Positions 56,673 to 64,000 of a stretch of 64,000 nt of DNA are shown piece after piece; positions within the stretch are counted from its first letter, which is position 1, and every line of letters begins with the position of its first letter. The stretch covers positions 1 through 64,000 of the forward strand of contig NZ_BSTL01000018.1 of NCBI RefSeq assembly GCF_030269485.1, read 5' to 3'. The position numbers were made by a program, and so were the translations under genes. The notes beneath the pieces were generated by a model that was given only the letters and a program-made list of their open reading frames with translations, had not been told where the DNA came from and made no database searches. Origin of the DNA: Actinoplanes sp. NBRC 103695. GTDB lineage: Bacteria > Actinomycetota > Actinomycetes > Mycobacteriales > Micromonosporaceae.

Positions 56673-59534
56673 ATGCCCCGCACCGTCGCCTTCGCCGCCC
56701 GGCTGGTGCGCGCCCTGTTCGCGTTCGCCGTGCTGGGCGGCTTCACCGCCGGGGTGCCGTGGCTGCTGGTCGCCTCGGCCGGCTGGCCCCTCGATTGGAT
56801 CGGCTGGCCGCAACTCAGCGCGGTGCCCAGCCTCACCGACCTGTACACCACGATCACAAGCCCGTGGTCGGATCAGATGATCTTCGCGCTGCTCGCCTCG
56901 ATCGGATGGGTGCTGTGGGCGCAGTTCGTCCGTGATACCGCCATCGAGATCATCGAGGCGTCCGCCGCCGCCTCGGCCACGCGGCGGGGCCAGCCGCGCC
57001 CACCGGCCGGGCAGCGCGGCCCGATCCGGTGGGTGGCCGCCGTCCTCGTTGGCGCGATCGTCGGCGCAGTGCTGTTCGACGCCGCCCGCGCCGTCACGGG
57101 TACCGCCACCGGGGCGGCGACTGCCGCCGACGCCGCCGCGCGCCGGCCCGCCGTCACCGTCGCTACGGCACAGCCGCCCGCCGCGCCGATCACACACGAC
57201 GGACCTCGCCCGGCGCTGACGGTCCGCCTCTCTGCCACGACTGGGCCGGCCGCCACGGTGACCGCTGTCCCGCTCGCGGTCCACCACGGCGACTCGGACA
57301 TCCCCGCGTGGGCGCGTGACGCGCCCGGCGGCACCCATCGCGTCGTCGCCGGGGACAACCTGTGGGACCTCGCGGCGAAGCATCTCGGCGACCCGCACCG
57401 GTGGCGCGAGATTTACAAACTCAACCGGGGACACATGCAGGCCAACGGCTACGCGCTCACCGACCCGGACGAGATCCACGTCGGATGGGTGCTCGCCCTA
57501 CCGGCCCGCGACGCCATACCGGCATCGGCCAACCCCGCCCCTGCCGACCCTGCCCCGGGTAACCTCGCTCCCAGTGGATCCGGCGCCGCCCAACCGGCAC
57601 CGAACGAGAGCCAGACCGCCGCCCCGTCAACCCCGCCGGCCAGCGCCACGCCGACCCCGAGTGTGTCCGCGCCGAGTACACCAGGGCCGGAAACATCCTC
57701 GGGCGAGAGTGAGCCGGGTGCCTCGGCCGCTGCGCCGGATGCCGGGCCGCAGGCCGGCGACCGCAGCGACGAGACGGGCATCGCGCTGCCGGCAGAGGGC
57801 TGGGTCAGTCTCGGTCTGGCCGCCACGATCGCCGCTGTCGCGGCCATGCTGCGCCTGCAGCGGCGCCGCCGCGCCCGGTTGACCTTCCCGACGCCGGTGA
57901 GTACCGCACCGCAGCCCGCCCCGGTGCCGCCGTCGCTCACCCGGGTCGACACGGTCGGCAGCCGTCACCTCGGCTCGGAGGTCGGCGAGGGTCACCGGCC
58001 GGCCGGCCCGGCGGTGCCCGCCCCTGTCGGCGTGGACGCGGACGGCGCTGAGGTGAGTCTGTTCGACCTGCCAGGTCCCGGCATCGCCGTGCACGGCGAC
58101 GGCGCCGAGGCGGGCACCCGGGCGGTCCTAGCCGCCGTGCTGAGCACCGGCGCGGCCGAGGCGACCGACACACGCCCTGTGGTCGTCACGACCGCTGATC
58201 TGCTCGCCCGGCTCCTGCCCGAGGGAGCCCCGGTGGTTGGCCTGGACCCCGATGGCACCGCCTACGACGGAGACCGGCTCGTCGTGCTCGCCGACACCGC
58301 CGCGGCGGTCACCCACGCCGAGGAGGAGATGATCGGCCGGCGGCGGCTGCTGGACACCTTCGACGCCGACACCATCACCGACCTCAACGCCCGGACTGAC
58401 CACGCCGAAACGCAGCCGCCGTACGTGCTGCTCATCGACGCCACCACCCGGCACGCCGCCCGCGTGCACGCGGTCGCCGCGCACCGAACCGCGCTGCACC
58501 TGCATCCGGTCATCCTCGGCACGCTCGACGGCATCCCGGCCATCGAGGTCGCCGCCGACGGTACCGTCACCGGCGCCGAGCCGAGCCCCGTGACGCGGCT
58601 GTCCACCCTCAGCCCGGACGACCTCGCCGCCCTGCTCGCCATGCTCACCGACGCGATGGCGCGCCCGGAGCCCGGCACCGACGTCGACGACCCACCGGCC
58701 GACCCGGCAACGGCGTCCACCGAGGAGGCCGAGCCGGTTCCGGTCCAGCAGGCCGACGCACCGGCCCTGGTCCAGTTGCGGGTACTCGGCCCGGTCACCG
58801 TCGCCACTGACACCGGCCCGGTGGCAACCGGGATGCGCAGCGGCTCCTACACGGCCCTCGCCCTGCTCGCCTCGCACCCCGTTGGGCGCACCCTCGACCA
58901 GCTCGCGACCGCCCTGCACCCCGACACCGACCCCGCCGTCGCGGTCAAGCGGGTCCGCACCGACATCACCTCCGCGCGTAAGGTGCTGCGCGCCGCCACC
59001 GGTCACGACGAACCGATGTTCGTCATCTACGACGGAGCCACCGGCCGGTACCGCCTCGACGCCGAAACGGTGACCGTTGACCTGTGGCAGATGCTGACCG
59101 CCATCGAGCGGGCCACCACCGCCGAGGACGACGACGAGGCGCTCGCCGCGCTGCGGCAGGCCGCCGAGCTGTACGGCGGCGACTTCGCCGATGGCCACGA
59201 CCGCGCCTGGGCGACCGACTACGCGACCACGTTCCGGCACCAGATCCTCACCGTGTACGCGCGCATCGCCGAGATCCTCGAGCCGGACCACCCGGATCAA
59301 GCCGTAGCCGCGTTGGAACGCGCGGTCGACCTCGACCCGGTCAACGAGGAGCTGTACCAGCGGATCATGCGCATCCACGGCCGCCAGCACCGGACCGACG
59401 CGGTTCGACGCACGCTGCGCCGCCTCGAAGAACGCCTGGCGGACCTCGGTGACGCCGAGCCGTCGCAGGCCACCCGCCGTGTCGCCGAACGGCAGCTCCG
59501 GCCCGCTGCCCCGGTCAGCGGAGCGCGGCCATGA
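56673..59534 (+). CDS. Membrane LysM-BTAD protein of the Tad cluster
   Basis: A 953-residue protein. Three hydrophobic helices lie within the first 135 residues. A LysM domain follows near residues 219-275 (THRVVAGDNLWDLAAKHLGD), then a Pro/Ser-rich linker, another transmembrane helix near 375-393, and a cytoplasmic C-terminal half. Its last about 250 residues are a winged helix plus bacterial transcriptional activator (BTAD) TPR domain (VQLRVLGPVTVATDTGPVAT, ELYGGDFADGHDRAW, AALERAVDLDPVNEELYQRI). It links a peptidoglycan-binding outer part to a transcription-factor-like inner part. agaggaca precedes the ATG; the stop overlaps the DUF2637 gene as ATGA. Confidence 0.88.
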   Translation: MPRTVAFAARLVRALFAFAVLGGFTAGVPWLLVASAGWPLDWIGWPQLSAVPSLTDLYTTITSPWSDQMIFALLASIGWVLWAQFVRDTAIEIIEASAAASATRRGQPRPPAGQRGPIRWVAAVLVGAIVGAVLFDAARAVTGTATGAATAADAAARRPAVTVATAQPPAAPITHDGPRPALTVRLSATTGPAATVTAVPLAVHHGDSDIPAWARDAPGGTHRVVAGDNLWDLAAKHLGDPHRWREIYKLNRGHMQANGYALTDPDEIHVGWVLALPARDAIPASANPAPADPAPGNLAPSGSGAAQPAPNESQTAAPSTPPASATPTPSVSAPSTPGPETSSGESEPGASAAAPDAGPQAGDRSDETGIALPAEGWVSLGLAATIAAVAAMLRLQRRRRARLTFPTPVSTAPQPAPVPPSLTRVDTVGSRHLGSEVGEGHRPAGPAVPAPVGVDADGAEVSLFDLPGPGIAVHGDGAEAGTRAVLAAVLSTGAAEATDTRPVVVTTADLLARLLPEGAPVVGLDPDGTAYDGDRLVVLADTAAAVTHAEEEMIGRRRLLDTFDADTITDLNARTDHAETQPPYVLLIDATTRHAARVHAVAAHRTALHLHPVILGTLDGIPAIEVAADGTVTGAEPSPVTRLSTLSPDDLAALLAMLTDAMARPEPGTDVDDPPADPATASTEEAEPVPVQQADAPALVQLRVLGPVTVATDTGPVATGMRSGSYTALALLASHPVGRTLDQLATALHPDTDPAVAVKRVRTDITSARKVLRAATGHDEPMFVIYDGATGRYRLDAETVTVDLWQMLTAIERATTAEDDDEALAALRQAAELYGGDFADGHDRAWATDYATTFRHQILTVYARIAEILEPDHPDQAVAALERAVDLDPVNEELYQRIMRIHGRQHRTDAVRRTLRRLEERLADLGDAEPSQATRRVAERQLRPAAPVSGARP

Positions 59535-60538
59535 CCGAGGCCCGACTGCGGCGGCTGCAATGGGCCGTACGGATCACCCTCGCCTTGGGTGTGGCGGCCT
59601 CGGTGACCGCGAACATCCTGCACGCCCGCCCCAACCCGATCTCGCAGGCCATCGCGGCGTGGCCCCCGCTGGCCCTCTTGATCACGGTGGAGCTGGTCAC
59701 CCGTATCCCTGTCTATCGTCGCGCGCTCGGCGTGGTCCGAGTCGTCGCCACCGCCGCTATCGCGGGCATCGCCGCCTGGGTCAGCTATCACCACATGGTC
59801 GGCGTGGTGGCCCGCTACGGAGAGACGGGCACCGTTCCCTACCTGCTGCCGCTGTCCGTGGACGGGCTGATCATCGTGGCCTCGGTCTCGCTGGTCGAAC
59901 TCGCCGGCCGCCGCGACATGAGCACCCCTCGGCTGCCAGCACCCGTGCCAGTGTCGGCCGTGCCCGTCCCTACCCCGGCCGCACCCAACCCGGCCCCGGC
60001 TGTGCCCGTCCTGACCCCGGCCGATCCGGCCGCAGCACCCGCGCCGGTAGGTGCGGCGCGGGTGGCGCCGGTGGACCAGCCGCTCGACGCTGGCGAGACG
60101 GCGCCGGCCGTCGCTGATCACCCGCCCGAGCACGAGCCCATCGACGTCGAGTTGCGCCTCGACGCGGTCCCTGATGCCGAGCCCGACGACCACGACCCGG
60201 ATGATCCAGACGATCCGACCGACGACGACAGCCCGGACGACCTCGAAGTCGACCACGATGACGACACAGGTCTGTCCGAGGACCGACCCGATGGGCATGA
60301 CGGAACGGATGAGGTCGACGCGGACCTCGCCCCTGACCTCGTGCCGCTGCTGCCCGCCGCTCGCGCCGCCCGCGACGAGCTGATCGGTGAGAATCGCGCG
60401 GTCAGCCGAGATGCGCTGGCCCGGCGGCTCCGCCGCAACGGCCACTCCATCCGGAACAGCGGCGTGTCGGAGCTGCTTGCCGCGTTGCGCCAGGAGACGC
60501 GGTCGGTGAACGGCTCTCGGCCCACCGCATCGGTGTGA
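59531..60538 (+). CDS. DUF2637 (SpdB-like) membrane protein
   Basis: A 335-residue protein. Four hydrophobic helices in the first 135 residues (AVRITLALGVAASVTANILH, AAWPPLALLITVELVTRIP, YLLPLSVDGLIIVASVSL) identify DUF2637, known from actinomycete integrative and conjugative elements. A Pro-rich then strongly acidic linker (about 135-275) leads to a small C-terminal HTH-like domain (AVSRDALARRLRRNGHSIRN). Related Spd proteins help plasmid spread between hyphae. ATGA overlap ties it to the Tad cluster. Confidence 0.86.
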   Translation: MTEARLRRLQWAVRITLALGVAASVTANILHARPNPISQAIAAWPPLALLITVELVTRIPVYRRALGVVRVVATAAIAGIAAWVSYHHMVGVVARYGETGTVPYLLPLSVDGLIIVASVSLVELAGRRDMSTPRLPAPVPVSAVPVPTPAAPNPAPAVPVLTPADPAAAPAPVGAARVAPVDQPLDAGETAPAVADHPPEHEPIDVELRLDAVPDAEPDDHDPDDPDDPTDDDSPDDLEVDHDDDTGLSEDRPDGHDGTDEVDADLAPDLVPLLPAARAARDELIGENRAVSRDALARRLRRNGHSIRNSGVSELLAALRQETRSVNGSRPTASV

Positions 60539-60587
60539 CGGGCGAGCGTTTGACGACGATGCAAGACCACACGCGAGGAGGCCGCAC

Positions 60588-60989
60588 GTGGACGAATATG
60601 CCGGGCAGGCCGGTCCTGCACTCCTGTCGCACCCAGAGCATTGCCCGCCCTGGTGCGAAGACTGCCGCCACTACGACACCGACTCGGCTGCGCCTCCTGC
60701 GTGGCTGCACCGAGGGCCGGCCGACACGGTGACTGTGTATGACGAGGGGTGGGACCTGGTCGACGCGGAAGTTCGGCCGGCGTTCTGGGTCAAGGGGCCA
60801 GGCTTTGTCGCAACCGACCCGGCCGAATTGGAGCGCCCCTATGTCGAGGTCAGGGTACCCACCGAACGAGAGAGCGAACCGGCCCTTGAGGTGAGTCTCA
60901 GCCCGGCACAGGCCCGCCGCCTCGCCGCCGCGCTGTTGCGCGCCGCTGACACTGCCGACGCCTGGCACCCGGTCCCGGCCGCGCCGTGA
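60588..60989 (+). CDS. Small Cys-containing protein of integrative elements (DUF6907-like)
   Basis: A 133-residue protein. HPEHCPPWCEDCRHY near the start may bind zinc, and the C-terminal SLSPAQARRLAAALLRAADT is the common end of this actinomycete element-associated family. gaggaggc precedes the GTG. Function unknown; co-transcription with the DUF2637 gene 50 bases upstream is likely. Confidence 0.72.
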   Translation: MDEYAGQAGPALLSHPEHCPPWCEDCRHYDTDSAAPPAWLHRGPADTVTVYDEGWDLVDAEVRPAFWVKGPGFVATDPAELERPYVEVRVPTERESEPALEVSLSPAQARRLAAALLRAADTADAWHPVPAAP

Positions 60990-61135
60990 TCCCCCGATCG
61001 GCGGGGCTCGGTCTGCTGCCTCTGGCGGTCTGCCGGAACGGGCAGGCTTGATCGCACGGCGGAGGTCCGCGTGGATCGGAACCGGCACCCGATCACGCGG
61101 GGGCCGACGCCCGAACGCACAGGGAGGAACCAAAG

Positions 61136-61303
61136 ATGACCGACGCGACACCCGAACGCCGACAGATCGAGGTCGACGCCGACGTGTACGACGTGTTGGA
61201 GCGCACCGCCGCCAGCCGAGACACCGACATCAACGGCGCACTGCGCTACCTGGTCGAGGCGCCTACGCCGCCGATCGCAGCCAGCGACGACGACGAGGAC
61301 TGA
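61136..61303 (+). CDS. Short ribbon-helix-helix-like protein
   Basis: A 55-residue protein. RRQIEVDADVYDVLERTAAS followed by TDINGALRYLVE has the strand-helix-helix pattern of small RHH-like DNA-binding or antitoxin proteins, with an acidic tail DDDED. agggagga precedes the ATG. No toxin gene is adjacent on the same strand. It probably regulates genes of the integrative element. Confidence 0.65.
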   Translation: MTDATPERRQIEVDADVYDVLERTAASRDTDINGALRYLVEAPTPPIAASDDDED

Positions 61304-61437
61304 TCACCGCAACGGCAAGGCGCCGCCGGTCCGCGAAGGCGGCCGGCGGCGCTCGGCGTACTCGGTGGGTGTTCTCGCGAACTTGTCGGGGCACCAACCC
61401 GTGGCGGACCGAGATGAGGGGCGGTACAAAAGCCGAT

Positions 61438-62292
61438 ATGACAGATTCCTCGTCGTCCGACTGGTCGCCAGCCGACAACCCGTACGCCATCGCTGTCTCG
61501 CAGGCGCAGCTATGGCGTGACGTCGTGGTGCTCACCGTCCACCGGATGCGCGACAAGGATGATGATCGAGTCATGTGGTCGAGTCGCCAGCTCGACGCGC
61601 ACGTGCTTGTCGTGACGCTCCAGCAGCTTCTCACCGCCGAGCAGCTCGAACAGGCAGCGCTAACGGCGCTGGCCACCGATCCGGCCGTGGGCGCGACGCT
61701 CGCCGCCGCGCGGCAACGGTTCGAGGACGCGCTTCCTGGTATCAAGTACATGCGCAACGCCCTGATGCACTTCGACGCATGGTCGCAAGGAATGGGACAC
61801 GGCCCGCAGAAGCAACGGCAGCAAGCCGGGGACACTTTGCGGGAGATCGCCCGCGACTTTTCGCACTTCGGCTATGACCCCACCGCAGGCACGGTCGAGC
61901 TCGGCCCCTACACGATTGAAATCGACGTCGCCGCACGCGCGGCCGTCGAGCTGGCCCGAGCGATCAACCTGGCGGCACATGAAGTAGACAAGGCGTCCGT
62001 CGCGCAGTTGCGCGCGAAGACGATCGAGGCGCTAACCGATGCCGGCATCCCGCACAACGCGACCGGCCAGGTTCTCCGGGTATCGCCGGGAAACGACCTG
62101 CGGGTCTGGTTGTCGTTCTGGCCTGACACTGGCGTGGAGGAACAGAACCTCCGGACGTTGGCTGAGCAGATCGAGAGCGCACTTGCCGACGCGGGGCTTC
62201 ACCTCGAATCGATCAACCTGGCTGAGCACCTGGAGACGACCGAACGCCTGGTACGCCGTGAGTCTCTGCGCGTAGCCGAGGGCACCAGCTAG
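61438..62292 (+). CDS. Hypothetical soluble protein
   Basis: I do not recognise this 284-residue protein. The first 180 residues are helical, with LWRDVVVLTVHRMRDKDDDR and FEDALPGIKYMRNALMHFDA, which recalls HEPN-like or RiboL-PSP-HEPN folds: the R-N-x-x-x-H of MRNALMHF is the HEPN RNase signature R-x4-6-H in form RNALMH. The C-terminal 90 residues are alpha/beta. A role as an RNase is possible but weakly supported. The ATG at 61438 has no strong ribosome binding site; an ATG at 61414 is in frame. Confidence 0.6.
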   Translation: MTDSSSSDWSPADNPYAIAVSQAQLWRDVVVLTVHRMRDKDDDRVMWSSRQLDAHVLVVTLQQLLTAEQLEQAALTALATDPAVGATLAAARQRFEDALPGIKYMRNALMHFDAWSQGMGHGPQKQRQQAGDTLREIARDFSHFGYDPTAGTVELGPYTIEIDVAARAAVELARAINLAAHEVDKASVAQLRAKTIEALTDAGIPHNATGQVLRVSPGNDLRVWLSFWPDTGVEEQNLRTLAEQIESALADAGLHLESINLAEHLETTERLVRRESLRVAEGTS

Positions 62293-62436
62293 GGAGACGC
62301 GCGGGCGGCTGGTTCTGCGTGTTTCAGTGCGGGCTGACCTACAGCGGACGCGGACACGCGTACAGGAATCCGCGCGGCGAGTCCTCGCCAAGTTGGCGCG
62401 CCGGAGGCCAGAACCGGGTGCGGAGAACACGGCGGG

Positions 62437-63084
62437 TTAGGGTTGCGCCTCGCCGGTCGTTGTGGACGCGGCGGCAAGCAGGCGCTGCGCAGTGCGCTGC
62501 GCAACACCGAGTTGGCGCGCCAGCTCGATGCCCAAACCGCGCCGGTCCCGGCCGGTGGCGTCGGCCTCGCTCAGCAGCTCGACGGCGGCCGAAAGGCGCG
62601 GGTCGTCCGCGTACGGGTGCGATTTGCGGGCGCCGGTGGTGCCCGGGGTGCGGCCGGTGGACTGCCGCCCGGTGCGGGCGTCGGCGACGGCCCACACCGT
62701 GCGGCGAAACCATCGGCGGCGGATCCTGCCGTCCGACAGCTCCTCGGTGCGGTCCGCGCGGTCGAGCAGGGTATCGGGCAGGTTGCGGTACGAGCCGTAG
62801 CCGAGGATTTTCGCCGCCGTACCGGAGCCGACGAGGTCGTCCGGGTGCCCGCGGCGGTCGACCTTCGTCAGCTCGGCGCGTTTCGCCGCCTGGTGCGCGG
62901 CGTGGAATGCCTCGATGTCGGCGAGCCAGAACCACTCGGTGCCGTCGTGGGTGAAGCCGTCGGGGAACCCGAACCGGGCACGGTGACGGTGCCAGTGGTT
63001 GACCGTGGAGTATGCGGAGCCGGTGTGCGCGACGACACCGGCCCGGTCAAGGGCGGTCCGTCCACCGATGGTGCGTCTGGCCAC
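62437..63084 (-). CDS. HTH-like regulatory protein of the integrative-element region
   Basis: A 215-residue protein. It holds repeated excisionase-like helix-turn-helix units: AGVVAHTGSAYSTVNHWHRH at the start, GSGTAAKILGYGSYRNLPDT in the middle, and GIELARQLGVAQRTAQRLLA at the end. It likely binds DNA to control replication or transfer genes of the element, as similar proteins in actinomycete elements do. ggagagga precedes the GTG at 63084. Confidence 0.72.
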   Translation of the reverse strand: MARRTIGGRTALDRAGVVAHTGSAYSTVNHWHRHRARFGFPDGFTHDGTEWFWLADIEAFHAAHQAAKRAELTKVDRRGHPDDLVGSGTAAKILGYGSYRNLPDTLLDRADRTEELSDGRIRRRWFRRTVWAVADARTGRQSTGRTPGTTGARKSHPYADDPRLSAAVELLSEADATGRDRRGLGIELARQLGVAQRTAQRLLAAASTTTGEAQP

Positions 63085-63343
63085 GGTGTCATCCTCTCCT
63101 GGACGCCCGAGACGCTGGTCGTCGCGGCCTGTTCCTCGGGCCACTCGACGGGGTGCCGGCCGTAGCCGAGGGCGGGCGCGGTCCTGGACTCCCCCGTAGG
63201 ATCGGCGGCACGTCCCGGCCCGGGTAGAGGCGGTGTGTGACCCGCTGGGCGCCCGGGTGGGCGAGGTGGCCGGACGGGGTTGCACGCACCCTCGGGTGTG
63301 CCCGCCCGGCCACCGACCCGCCGCCGAGGTCGACCGCCCGCAG
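63085..63343. other. Intergenic region in the integrative-element area
   Basis: About 260 very GC-rich bases between two minus-strand genes. I see no gene, tRNA or clear attachment site. It should hold the promoter of the HTH gene. Confidence 0.3.
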
Positions 63344-63715
63344 CTACACGTGCGGGCGCAGCAGCCGCCACGCCACGTGCGCCATCCGGTCAACCGGCAG
63401 CGCGGCCAGTTTCGCCCGGCTGGTGGGTCTGAGCGCGTCGTATACGGTCAGGATCGCTGCGGCGGTGGTCGCGTCCACCACCACCCCGTCGATCTTGCGG
63501 AACGCGCCGCGCTGCGCCTCGCGCAGCACCTCGATCACACGCGGGTCACCGGCGCTGGCGTCGTCCGGCAGCGCCTCGATCCAGACCAGGTCCGGGCAGT
63601 CCGGGCAGGTCACGAGGTGCCGGTCCTCGGTGACCCGGGTGATCGGCCCGTCGTCGGCGCCGCACACCGGCCCTGCGTAGTGGACCGCCTTCGCGTGCCA
63701 GTACCCGGACTTCAT
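63344..63715 (-). CDS. Small Cys-containing hypothetical protein
   Basis: A 123-residue protein. YAGPVCGADDGPITRVTEDR and VTCPDCPDLVW give three or four cysteines that may hold zinc, a pattern seen in small phage and element proteins. The C-terminal part is helical. Its ATG overlaps the stop of the gene upstream as ATGA. Function unknown. Confidence 0.65.
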   Translation of the reverse strand: MKSGYWHAKAVHYAGPVCGADDGPITRVTEDRHLVTCPDCPDLVWIEALPDDASAGDPRVIEVLREAQRGAFRKIDGVVVDATTAAAILTVYDALRPTSRAKLAALPVDRMAHVAWRLLRPHV

Positions 63716-64000
63716 CGCTGGTCGCCGTCCCCCTCCGCCGTCATCGGGGCGTCGAGCAATGTCGGGTCGAAGGCGACACCGAGGCGGGTGCTGACGGTGC
63801 CGTAGACGGCCAACAGGAGGCCGATGATGTCGCCACTGAGCCGCTCGTCGAAGTCGTGCGCGATCCGGCAGGCGTCGCGCAGTGACCGGCAGGTGTCGGT
63901 GAAGGCCGCGACGAGGGCGGCGTGGTCGTCTGTGCGGCTGCATGCGATCACCTCGGCGGCGGGGTACGTGCGTTCCTCGCCGGTCGGGAACCGCAGCCGG
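63712..64000 (-). CDS. Hypothetical protein, 5' end beyond the window
   Basis: The frame is open from the right edge to the stop at 63712. The visible part reads RLRFPTGEERTYPAAEVIAC before the first possible in-window start (GTG 63951), and looks coding, so the gene probably begins outside. The rest is helical (LSGDIIGLLLAVYGTVSTRL). No family is recognised. It is coupled by ATGA to the next gene. Confidence 0.6.
   Translation of the reverse strand, partial: RLRFPTGEERTYPAAEVIACSRTDDHAALVAAFTDTCRSLRDACRIAHDFDERLSGDIIGLLLAVYGTVSTRLGVAFDPTLLDAPMTAEGDGDQR

Overview
The window is high-GC actinomycete DNA. Family markers suggest Micromonosporaceae or a close Streptomyces-like relative: an Scr1-type HTH regulator paired with DUF397, a DUF574 SAM methyltransferase, CU044_5270, a GPP34 protein, an FxLD lanthipeptide locus and a DUF2637 protein. 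These calls come from reading the translated sequence; no searches were run. Genes are dense, and many neighbours overlap by 4 bases (ATGA).

1-22.6 kb is a defence-like island. The left edge holds the right end of an IS3-family element, which has split a helicase gene. Upstream in the same operon are a PD-(D/E)XK endonuclease-like gene and a RecB/Cas4-like nuclease with a predicted 4Fe-4S cluster. The helicase and endonuclease look like the partners of the pPIWI-RE three-gene island, but no PIWI gene is visible. Next come a soluble Ser/Thr kinase (+) and an HTH/N6-adenine methylase/TRD fusion (-). Both carry the same 16-bp motif about 98 bp before their start codons. After a gene-poor stretch follow a zinc-finger protein, an orphan with a QxK nuclease signature, a complete type I R-M operon (hsdR-hsdS-hsdM), a small methyltransferase, a YciI protein, and a pair made of a giant HTH-STAND-FGE protein and a membrane pentapeptide-repeat protein.

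22.7-35.4 kb is specialised metabolism: a NodU/TobZ-type carbamoyltransferase, a GNAT acetyltransferase, and a class I FxLD lanthipeptide operon. Its transcription order is methyltransferase, precursor peptide, hairpin, LanB, LanC, stand-alone elimination-domain protein, helical-repeat protein. Upstream are a DUF574 methyltransferase, an endonuclease/exonuclease/phosphatase-fold protein and a small unknown.

35.6-39.9 kb is a four-gene operon: APC permease, acetamidase/formamidase, GPP34, CU044_5270. 40-48.3 kb is regulatory: a zinc-ribbon protein, Scr1-like HTH plus DUF397, two paralogous HTH-helical-repeat regulators flanking a RibD-like deaminase, a HAD hydrolase, two winged-helix regulators and a prepilin peptidase.

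48.6-59.5 kb is a Tad/Flp-type pilus cluster: lipoprotein, secreted protein, SAF/CpaB, TadZ, TadA, TadB, TadC, Flp-like pilin, three TadE/G-like pseudopilins and a LysM-BTAD protein. It overlaps directly into a DUF2637/SpdB-like gene that begins an integrative-element-like module (59.5-64 kb) of small proteins. The last gene runs off the right edge.
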